Assembly: GCA_020284085.1 (NCBI GenBank)
Contig: JACEVL010000955.1
Coordinates: 245,072-309,071, forward strand
Direction of reading: 5' to 3'
Source: Aporrectodea caliginosa
Taxonomy: Eukaryota; Annelida; Clitellata; Crassiclitellata; Lumbricidae
Length of the DNA stretch: 64,000 nucleotides
Shown here: positions 13,074-22,707 of the stretch, one piece after another
Numbering within the stretch: the stretch's first letter is position 1
How the letters are laid out: each line of letters starts with the position of its first letter
Translations under genes and position numbers: made by a program
Notes under the pieces: model-generated
What the model was told of the DNA's origin: nothing
Seen by the model: the letters and a program-made list of their open reading frames with translations, nothing else
The model's database searches: none

Positions 13074-13149
13074 GCTTTAACCCTTTAATAATGAGCTGCA
13101 TTGGTTTCCCATACTATTTTAGTACACAGTCAGTGTTAAAGGGTTAAAG
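13074..13149 (+). mobile_element. Short dispersed inverted-repeat element, copy 2 (best ends)
   Basis: 76 bp, bounded by CTTTAACCCTTTAA and TTAAAGGGTTAAAG. The core includes TGCATTGGTTTCCC and TTTAGTACAC. Homologous to 1001-1070 and 26093-26155. No coding capacity. Confidence 0.55.
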
Positions 13150-14564
13150 TCACAGTTGCAAGGTAAATGTGGACCCATAAATTTCTTAAAGATTTGTAAG
13201 CTTATTGTAAGTGCTCTAGTTATTATGAATCTGCTAAAACCCAACTTCTTGCTACCACAGCCAAAAGTCAACTGTATGAGATCCAATGTGTATTTCAGCA
13301 TCAGCTCCTTCCAGTCTGAAACTGATTAAGGCGTAGATTTGGCTGCCTGAAGATCAACATTTATTAAATCTTATGGCTGGAATCTATTACCACTGGCACC
13401 GGTTTGAGGCACTCCTAAACATCACGTAAACAAGTGAAATTTTGTTAGGAATTTTATTTAGTGCATTATAGTTACTGTAGACTCGTCTCGCTCAAGACAG
13501 GAACAGTGTTTGGATAGCATTGCAAACCACAAAGCCCATCCAAGGTGGACCTTGATTGTAATATGGCCCTCGACTGGAAGTCATAGCAGCATTTCTTCCG
13601 TAATGTAATAGTTTTAAGTGGATGACAGACAAAATTTTAAAACAATATAGGATCCTAGCTTAATTACATACATGTCTACCTTTCAACTACAATGTTCAGT
13701 GGCACAGTAGATACCATGTGAAACTGGCAATTCATCATCAAAACACACAACCCACAGAACGAAGATAATGCAATTCCAAATTACATGTACTATCCATTGT
13801 GGTCAAGAAAATCCAGATTTAACTGCTTCACTTCATATATTTTAAACTGGAAAATGTTCTTAGGTTCTTGCTTAGGAGTTCTAAACTCTGTGATGCTTAC
13901 TAAGTTTTGAACCACTTGCTCAATTTAAAAAGCAAAGACCATCTCAAAGATATGGTGTATTTCAGTCACAAACTCAACTTTCTGATTAAAATTACATTTA
14001 CCATCGAGAAGCAAATTCACATAACATCAATCAGAATTCAGCTTATGGCTGCTTACCTTCCAACTAATGGCAATAGTCTTTTGCAACTTACTATTACTAT
14101 ATCATCATCATCTGAATCATAACAGGATGATTATATTTACTAACATAATAAACATGTGACAGTTTACATGAAACATCAACACTTAACATCAATAAATTAT
14201 GGCTTGCGTCTTATGCCACAAAGAAAGTCCACAATTGTAATCAAATGCTAGTTCAGCAAAACTAGGACACTGTTCATGATTGAAACGAAAAACTTCCAAT
14301 TGACAGAACAGTGGCGTAGAACCATTAAGAAGATCCTGTTGCATGTTAATACAAACTCATTCCCTGCACTGTACAAGTTCTGCTAAAATAAAACACGTTA
14401 ACCTGTGAACATGGAGATATTAAGAAGCATAGCTTTGCAGGTGCATAGTGAGAAATATTTGTGCAGCCAGCCAAGGCTTGTGCTTAAAAAATCTTTGGCA
14501 ACTGAAATGGATACCAATATACCAGTTGAAGAAAATAAGATTTTGGACAGTTCAGGCTGGAGAC
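13150..14564. other. Intergenic region, nothing recognised
   Basis: No exon-like sequence, repeat family or RNA gene was recognised between the short element and the hAT copy at 14573. Confidence 0.35.
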
Positions 14565-14572
14565 TTCTACAG

Positions 14573-15141
14573 TAGAGAGTGACATGGGGAATTTCTTTGG
14601 CGGGGAAACCGCGGTAAATCCCGCGGTAATGGGGACAACAATTGCGTAATACGCGGTAATGGGGACAAACATTGCGGCAATACCGCGGTAATGGGGTTTA
14701 CTCTCGCGGTAATACCGCGCGGTAATGGGGAATGAGCCGCAATAAACCCGGGTGATGTTGAGAACTTGAGAACTGATAAGGAGAGTTTATTAGTTTCTGA
14801 AGCCTACTAGTCAGAAATAGTCAGGACTTGGTTAATGCAAACTGTCCATAAGATAATAACAGACTAATGCAGTCAACAATACAAATAGTTTTGTAAGCTA
14901 AAAACTGTTATTTTTTAATTTGAATTTGTGTAAACTTTTTGCGGGGAATGTGATGTCGTCCTGCGGGGATGGGGTGGGGATGGGGAGCAAACCTGCGGGG
15001 ATGGGGTGGGGATGGGGAGCAAACCTGCGGGGATGGGGCGGGGATGGGGACAAACCCTGCGGGGATGGGGTGGGGATGGGGACGACTAACTTGGTGCGGG
15101 GTGGGGATGGGGACGAGATTGTCTCCCCATGTCACTCTCTA
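14573..15141. mobile_element. Non-autonomous hAT (Buster-type target) element, copy A, with G-rich minisatellite
   Basis: 569 bp, ends TAGAGAGTGACATGGGGA and its complement, flanked by the perfect 8-bp duplication TTCTACAG (14565-14572, 15142-15149). The TA at target positions 4-5 fits the Buster class of hAT. One end holds repeated CCGCGGTAATGGGGAC-like units. The other holds four or five 32-bp units built from GGGGATGGGG blocks. The 79- and 75-codon frames here are repeat translations. An inverted near-identical copy lies at 23151-23717. It lies just beyond the 3' end of CFAP20. Confidence 0.88.
14965..15115 (+). repeat. Tandem G-quadruplex-forming minisatellite
   Basis: 32-bp units start at 14965, 14997, 15029 and 15061, plus a partial unit. 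Each has four runs of four Gs separated by 1-2 bases (GGGGATGGGG, T, GGGGATGGGG), a textbook intramolecular G-quadruplex pattern. The array lies inside the hAT element. Confidence 0.85.
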
Positions 15142-15735
15142 TTCTACAGGCATCCATAAAATGGGAGGGGAGGTGTAGAGCAACAAAATTCTACCAAAAC
15201 GTTTCTGTACAAAATCCAATTCTTAACTGTTTTAGTACGCCTTTGATTATGCTTTCTCATGCATTGGAACATCCTTCTGGAACAGTGCGTCATTAAACAT
15301 ACAAAATATTTAATCACAGACAGCTCAAGAAACCTTTTCAATCCATCTTAAGATGCACCTCTTTAGATCTGTTAGATTATGTTTAGCAAACTTGTGAGGT
15401 TATTAAATAGCTAGATACATACACACATATATATGTGATGTTCAAACAAATGTTTGCTTCATCAGTTTAGGGCCTAATGGCCTATGCATGAAATTTTAAA
15501 GCTAAGGAAGTTTATTAAGGATTTTATAAATATCCAACTTTGTCCTTAAAATTATAAGAGTTGAAACTAGTGCAGTTGTGTGAATAAAATATAAGTGAGG
15601 TGCAGATAGGCTAAAAGGTCATCTGAGTGACTATAGCAGCAGCACAAGACCAAGTCACATATATATATACACATACATACACATATATATATATAACAAA
15701 TAAACGACAAACAAAACAGATATTAGAAGCTTAAG
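15142..15735. other. Short intergenic stretch 3' of CFAP20
   Basis: Holds the hAT target duplication, no gene, and a TA/CA-rich microsatellite at about 15658-15696. Confidence 0.4.
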
Positions 15736-15741
15736 TTTATT
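15736..15741 (-). terminator. Poly(A) signal of CFAP20
   Basis: AATAAA on the minus strand, about 53 nt after the CFAP20 stop codon. It implies a very short 3' UTR. Confidence 0.55.
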
Positions 15742-15793
15742 TATATACAAGTCCACAGATATAATTGCAACCAGTTTCTAACACGAGTCACTT

Positions 15794-18700
15794 TCATTTC
15801 TTTCCTTGGACGGGAAGATAAAGCTTGAACTCAGCCGGAAGTTCCTCTTCAGAGTAGAGCCGATCCGAGAAGTAGACACGACGTATGCGACAATTTGCGT
15901 GGATCTGCAAGCAGAGACAATTGAATTTTTTAATAAACTCAGAAAAGCAATTTAAGAAAAAGCAATGTAAACCTCAAAGTTATTCCATGCATATCCATAT
16001 AGACCAATGCCTCACTTTTTAAAGACGTTGATGTGCCTTTGCAACCTGCAGAGACCAAGGTTATCGCATTGATCAGGCAAAAAAATAAAGGCGTGTTTCC
16101 GGTAACAGAGTTTTTTTAAACTGGGTAGGTATGTAGGAAAATATTTTTATTTTGGTAAAATATTTTATGCAGTGATTAAGCCCAAAAAATAATGGTGTGT
16201 TTCCGGTAACAGAGTTTTAAAAAACTGGTAGATAGGTAGGAAATATTTTTATTTTGGTAAAATATTTGTATGCAGTGATAACCCAAAATTACGCCACTGC
16301 CCATTTATGCACAATGATACATGCTGTACCAAAGTATGTATTTTCTATGCGAGTATTAAAAATGCCTATTTGCAGAATGTACCTACAAACTGCTGTAGAA
16401 AACAATTTTATTTATTTCATTTTTGTTGACATCGTTTTTCTTGCAAGGTGAAATAGAAAAGAAGGGGCATGGGTGGGGAAGGAATTATGGATATGTACAT
16501 TAAACAATAAACGTGTAGCAGACAATGGCTGTCTAGGAAATATGCATGGCTGGTAATGTGAGAAAATCGCTGACTTTTCGGGTCTGTTATCTCCTCAACA
16601 TCATACATATGTGTAAATTGTCCATGGGAAACATTGAGCCCATTTATTGTTATAATATTATTAACGCTGCACATATTTACATAGAAAGAAATCTGGTTTC
16701 CTAACGTAGTCTGCTAAGGAGACTGCTTGCTACGAAGATTGGTTGCTATGAAGATTGGTTGTTAAGAAGAATTGTTGCTAAGAAGAATGACTGCTAAGGA
16801 GAATGGTTGCTATGGAAGGTGGTTGCTAAGGAGGGTGGTCGCTAAAGAGACTAGTTGCTAGAGTGCCATTGCTAAGGTGGGCGGTAGCTTAGGAGAATAG
16901 TTGCTAAGGAAGGCGGTGGCTAAGGAGAGAATTGCTAAGGAAGGTGGTGGCTAAGGATAGAATGGCTGCCAAGGAGGATGGTTGCTAAGGAAACGAGTTG
17001 CTGGAGTGTCGTTACTAAAAGATAACTGTAGCTAGGGAAGACGGATGCTAAGGAGAATGATTGCTAAGAAGAGTGGTTGCTAAGGAGAATGATTGCTAAG
17101 GAGAGCGGATGCTAAGAAGAATGGTTGCTACGGAGAGGATGGTTGCTAGGGAAGGTAGTTGCTAAGAAGACAAGTTGCTGGGGTGTCCTTGCTAAGGAGA
17201 ATGGTTGCTAAGGAGAATGGTTTGCTAAGCAAACTAATTGGAGAGCTGCTGCTAAGATACCTGTAACTAGGGAAGGCGGTTGCTAAGGAGAATGGTTGCG
17301 AAGGAAACTAGTTGCAGGAGTGTCATTGCAAAAAGATACCTGTCGCTAGGGAAGACGGTTGCAAATGAGAATGGTTGCTAAGGACAGCAGTTGCTAAGGA
17401 GAATGGTTGCTAAGGAGGATGGTTGCTAGGCAGGGTGGCTGCTAAGGAGGATAGTTGTTAGTTAGGGTGATTGCTAAGGAGACTGATTGCTAAGGAAGGT
17501 GGTTGCTAAGCAGGACGGTTTCTAAGGATAACTGTTGCTATGGAAGGCTAGTGCCACTGCTAAGGAGAATGGTTGCCCAGGACAGCGGTTGGTAAAGGGA
17601 ATTGTTGGTAAGGAAGGCGGTTGCTAAAGAGGCTGAGTCTGACTTTGTAACGGGTTGCTAATGAGGCTGACGTGGAGGCTTTTTTGCTACAAAGGTTGGT
17701 TGCCAAGGTAGAATGCTATGGAAGTTGTTAAGTAGGCTGATTGCTAAGAAGGCTGAGACTGACCTTGAGGGTGGTTGCTAAGTAGGCTTTACTTCTACAA
17801 TGGCACGTACGATAATAGGTATTTCTGATACAATGAATATGGCAGTCAGATTTGTTAAATAACCCTGGCAAGTTACCGTGAGAAAATCCATGTGAAGTAC
17901 AATAAAAAAAATTTTAATTTTCGTGGCAAAAATGTGACTCGGTCGCGTTACCGGAAGCACAACATTATTTTTTTTTTGCCTTACAAGCTTACAGTTTGGC
18001 ATAAATGCTATCAAGAATCAAGCTGGCATTTGTTAGTTAAGTAGCTCAGTGTACACAAGTTTATTATTTTATCACTGACTTTTTATCCTCCAGTGTACAC
18101 CGACTCCAACTACACGTATGTACAACTTTAGTAAGTAGCAGGTAGTTTTTCAGTACGAATATTTCTTTACCTGAACTCTGAGTGTCTCGATGTAGTTTGT
18201 GCCGTAAGCACGCCTCGTGAAGTCGGAAAGGTTGAACTGAATCTGGTTCCATCCATCATCCAATCTCATTGGCATCGTGCAGATGAAAGGCTTGACTCGC
18301 GTCGTGCTCTGGTAATTACTCGCTCTGAAGCGTCGTCGCACATTCTTGTCATCCAACACCTATGGCATCAAACAGCATCATCAGTCATAGTATGGATTTT
18401 CTTTCAGCTATTAACTTACACTTCCTTTCAAATCAATGCATCTAACCCGAAACAGACTTTACAACATCACGCATACAATTAACCCATAATACATTTCAGG
18501 TTGCATATACTAAATTGAGAATTATTTGTTATAATATACAGTAGTCATTACATTAAATGGCAATGTATGAGCCTTTCACCACTGCATCCTAAGACCACAT
18601 CATTGCAAAGCTTCTGCATTACCTTCCAGCTGGCTAACCTTACAAGTCTTCATTGTAATCTCATGAAACTTGACATTAAACGGTATCAATACACACTTTC

Positions 18701-20618
18701 TAATGTGACTAAAACGTAGAACCTGAAACCTGCTCATGTATTGCTTCTCTTAATGTACAAACGACATTAGTCCAACATACAAATCTCTTAAATATAGTTA
18801 TGATAGAACGTGAAACATGCAAGGCTTATTGTTATGATGCCAGTACCTAAAGCAGAAATAAAATCGAAGCTTGAGTGAATGAAATCACAGAGATCACAGG
18901 CTCATTACAAGATGAGCCAAAGTCAAAGGAATATGGCCGTCATCTTTACCTGCACTTCAAAGGTGAAATATTTCTTAAGGTTCTTGATGATCATGACAAG
19001 AAATGGCAGCTTGATACCAAGTGTCTTCTTTGGATCAGCTGGACAGGTGATAAACGTTGTGCTGGAAAAAACAAATTTTCACAAATACTGTACACTAAAG
19101 TAAGCTAACATTCTTATATAAAAACTTGTAGTGCCTACACTGAAGCTGACCTTAGAAAAAAAATGATTATTTTTAAAGTTAGATAAAGACTTTTAACTCT
19201 ATTCAAGCTAACTAAAATTAGTTTTGTCATTGGAAACACCTGTACATTGGTAAGGAGAATGTCCTGTACCTATTGGGTTTGATTTACCAATTAGAGCTGA
19301 CCTTTTGAAAACAGCAACAGAAATATTTTGCAATTTGTTATAATTATTATATTATTATTACTATTATTCAATTACTACTATATTATTACTGCATTCTGGT
19401 TTTAAATTTCTGTTGCTTGTTGATCAATAAAAAGTATCAATCCATAAGAATGATAGATCAAAGCTTTTCTCTCATTATTGCACATGTATGTATGTATGTA
19501 TGTATGTAGGCATTTTACATAGCACATTTTAAGTACCTCAAAAAGTGCTGTAGCCTACCCATGACTATCTAACATATGTATGATATACACAGCATCAAAG
19601 GCAACAGTATGCAAGTGTATTGGGAGACTGCTCTAGAAGGACGGTCCAACACACGAGAAGGCAAGATGGGATGAGCTGATAATTATTCTTAGTCCAGACC
19701 TTAGCCAGCCACTCGTCCACCAGTCCTTTGGACGGGTGGAAATGATTTTGGACAGGCATAAATTGTTTGTGTTAAATGTAATATAATGTAAAATCCATTC
19801 CTCCCTTCACCTGAAGTTAACAGATTGTTGTTTGTGTCATTCACAGTCATTGTATGTTAAAAAACTGTTACAAATGTGATCAAAACCCACAGATCCATTC
19901 ACAGTAGGATGGGGCATTGCCGTCGGACTCATACGCTCACGGCGTCGGGTGGACACGACTTCGAATGCTTTTGGACACCCTACTCTTTATTTCTGGCTAC
20001 GGTATGTCTAAGTCTTAATGTTAGTTCACCTTGAAAATTTAATATCAAGCCTTACCTGACATTTGTTCCTACAATTTCTAACACCAGCGACTGAATATCA
20101 TTATCTGTGATACGCTTGATGTGACCATTTCGGACCTGTAAGTAACAATTAAACCAAGTAAATGCAACAACCTAAATTCGTAGGACAAGTATAAAGCTAA
20201 AAGCTATTACAGCAATTAAAACGGGTAAATGCAACCATCTCAGTTCATAGCAAAGAAGATTTCAAAAGCTTTTATGCCTCCAGAATTCGGTCCCGCAAAG
20301 CCAAATTCACCAAGGTCGTCATTTAATTCCGGACCTACTGGGTTTTAGGAAGAACCATGCACCAAAATAAATGCAAAATGTAACAAAACTATATGAAATG
20401 CACGTATATCAGAAAAGACGACCTCCCAAATAAATTACCAAGAAACAAAATGAATGATCGGTGCGCTGAAATCGTAGAACATCAATTTAACACGTTTTAC
20501 GATTTTACAACTGGTGTGTCGTCGGTGCTTTTACCTTCTTGTCCCAAATCTGTAAAGGTTTGCTTCCGATACTGTAGAGTATCGATAAGAATCCGCTCTG
20601 AAACGTATTCTTGAACAT
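15794..20618 (-). CDS. CFAP20: CFAP20 / BUG22 ciliary and centriolar protein, complete, five coding exons
   Basis: Coding exons in transcript order: 20535-20618, 20056-20135, 18950-19061, 18171-18359 and 15794-15904. All junctions are GT-AG and in phase; 576 bp give 191 aa against 193 in human. Seen: N-terminus [18 protein letters not shown], then [66 protein letters not shown] and the ending [19 protein letters not shown]. This is close to the human protein over its whole length and differs mainly in the last residues. Known: CFAP20 is a microtubule inner protein of axonemal doublets near the inner junction, found at basal bodies, needed for normal ciliary motility and tubulin modification. 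Intron 4 (15905-18170) is unusual: it holds a 1.1-kb GTTGCTAAGG minisatellite and a tandem duplication. Start chosen by homology. Confidence 0.97.
16086..16290. repeat. Tandem duplication of about 105 bp in CFAP20 intron 4
   Basis: Two adjacent units share GTGTTTCCGGTAACAGAGTT, an AATATTTTTATTTTGGTAAA block and GCAGTGAT, with small differences. No coding capacity. Confidence 0.75.
16705..17788 (+). repeat. GTTGCTAAGG minisatellite (16-17 bp units) in CFAP20 intron 4
   Basis: About 1.1 kb of degenerate tandem units with consensus near GGTTGCTAAGGAGAAT. The GTTGCTA core is the best preserved part, while the spacer varies (GAATG, GGCG, GACTA). Some units read GTTGCTATGGAAGG (16806-16819, 17534-17547), matching 12 of 14 positions of the RFX/DAF-19 X-box consensus. 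No coding capacity. Confidence 0.9.
19486..19508. repeat. Short TATG microsatellite
   Basis: Roughly six GTAT/TATG units in CFAP20 intron 2. Confidence 0.7.
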
Positions 20619-21120
20619 TTCTGATGGCGAAAATCCACAATTTTGAACCTGACAACTGAACCGATTCCGCTAAAGAGCAAATAATAAACTGAGACGATAA
20701 GAAATCTTTGTCATCATTATATCGACCATGAATATAGTTCGATCACTAAGGACTAATCACCCGGCGAAACAATCTATCATATCAACCGTAATTTAACCTA
20801 TTTTGCTTTCTTAAAATGCATTTGAGTCTTAAAGTACTTCAGTGTACTGCAATTTATTGTAATTATATATAATAAAAGTATTTTATTTATGAAGTTTATA
20901 AGAAATGTGTTGCGAACTATTTTATGAAAGTGCGCGCAGGTGGTGATGGATTCATTTCCGGGTCGTTGCGATCATAGGGCGCTGGTTTCCATGCACACCA
21001 CGTGCGTCTGGTTCATGAAACAGATCGAAGAGATTTGAATATAATCACCGACTTATTGTTCGACAGTGGGCAGAGGCCGTTGCCTAGCAGTCAGGTAAGC
21101 CAGCATGTGTAGGCCTCGTG
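20619..21120 (-). promoter_or_regulatory. Probable CFAP20 promoter region, possibly bidirectional
   Basis: Upstream of the CFAP20 start codon and locally richer in G+C and CpG (about 20930-21120) than the flanks. GTTTCCATGCACAC at 20985-20998 matches 12 of 14 positions of the X-box GTHNYYATRRNAAC bound by RFX factors, as expected for a ciliary gene. On the plus strand CAG followed by GTAAGC at about 21092 could be a donor of a divergent noncoding exon. No TSS can be fixed from sequence alone. Confidence 0.4.
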
Positions 21121-22707
21121 GAATAATTTGTAAGTCTTTAAGACTGAGGGTAAATACAGGATCTCGGCTAAAGTTATTTGTGAAATTTATGAATCTTAAT
21201 TAACAACGTTATTAAACGGTATCGTTATTAGAATCGCAGCGGTCTCAGCGAAGCGGTCAGTGAATGGTTACTAAGGCCTAGACGTCGTGAAAAGAGAGGC
21301 ACGTGCGAGCCTGGGACATCGTTGCGCCGTCCACCCACGACATCCGGTCATCCGCGATATAAGATTACGATTTTATTTGTATTTTAATAAGGTATTACCA
21401 TTCCATGCTGAACCACCAGAACCTGCTTGCTTTCAAAAACTTCTTGTCTGCAACCTTCAAAGAAAGACTGATGGTGTTGCCACTCACTGAGCATGTTTGC
21501 TTTTGACATTACTACTGGTAGTATGATCACTTCCCTACTTTTACTGGGCAGAGATCACCTCAACATAAGCAAGCCTTTCAAATCAATCTGTTCAAAAGTT
21601 TTGGCATTACACTGATTAAAAACTTTTTATATACTTATCACTTGTTGCCGTTAACACTTGGGCACACACCATAGGGACTTGTAATTCCAAAACCATACCA
21701 CAGTCCAATTCTACAGGACTTAGAGCAAATGAGGCTTACTCATTCTACAAGACTTCACAAAGTGGTCAGCCATTAGTCCATGCTAAATGCAAATTAAGAA
21801 ATCCATTTAATCGAGGCAGGCAGAGACTTATTTACTTCTCAAAATCAGCACAAACGAATGACATGCTGATTCAAAAATTTATCTGAAAGATTCAAAAATT
21901 ACGCTGAAAGACATGCTATTCAAAATTCTCTCAAAGACATGCTGATCCAAAAATTCCTCTGGCAGACCTGCTGATTCCAAAATTTCTTTGTAAGAATGCG
22001 GATTCCTCAAAAAATTCCTCAACAACCAATGCATTTTGAGTTTAGAACTTTTATTATAAAAATGTAGCCAATAAATCAAAACATCCAGATTTAATTAATT
22101 ATTTAAGGCACATTTATAAAACTAGCAAAATTCAGTTTCCGGTGTTACAATTAGTGTATTCAACACAGCTGACGACTTTCCTTTATTATTGCTATTAAAT
22201 ATACATGTGTTATTACAGTGCTAAGCACAACAAAACATCAACAAAACACAAAAACACTGGGTACACAAAAAACTACACATGATCAAAATTTAACAAGAAC
22301 AACAAAACTCACATTTCAAATAACCAAAATCTGATTAACAACAACCAAATTGGATGCCTAGGAGGCCAGGTAAGGCATGGCAAATCAAATTTAGACATTA
22401 GGATATGCCTTCTAATAAAAAAAAACTGTGACCAAAAGCAGTCATTTGGTTGAAGTATACACATTAACATAAATAACCAACATTTGGACAACTTGTTCTT
22501 ACTTGTTCCGAAAGAGTTAAACGGACAACCAATGTCATGCAAGAAAGCCAAATTTATAAGACAATCCAATGAAATCACACATAAAGACAGAAGTTGTTAC
22601 ACAAGAAGTGTTGCAACGCTCTTAACAGCGTTGGCCAAATGTCTTCGATATGTCAGCAACCATAATTGATAAGAGTCAACGGAATTACGATAAGCTGAGC
22701 TTCAAGT
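21121..22707. other. Spacer between CFAP20 and the C19orf12-like gene
   Basis: The plus-strand frame at 21287-21490 (67 codons) is G+C-rich at its start but matches no family I recognise. 21845-22030 holds degenerate repeats of GACATGCTGATTCAAAAATT-like units. The part nearest 22707 should include the 3' UTR of the C19orf12-like gene; an AATAAA on the minus strand lies at 22182-22187. Confidence 0.4.

Noticed and set aside
14908..15178. Gly-Trp-Gly and Pro-His-Pro repeat frames (also at 23026-23392)
   Set aside because: They arise from the G-rich minisatellite inside the hAT copies.
16705..17788. Spaced repeats as CRISPR-like array
   Set aside because: Units of 16-17 bp are contiguous and degenerate, located in an intron; a minisatellite.
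21287..21490. 67-codon plus frame near the CFAP20 promoter
   Set aside because: Kept only as a note; PFHAEPPEPACF vaguely recalls enzyme segments but the rest does not align in my reading.
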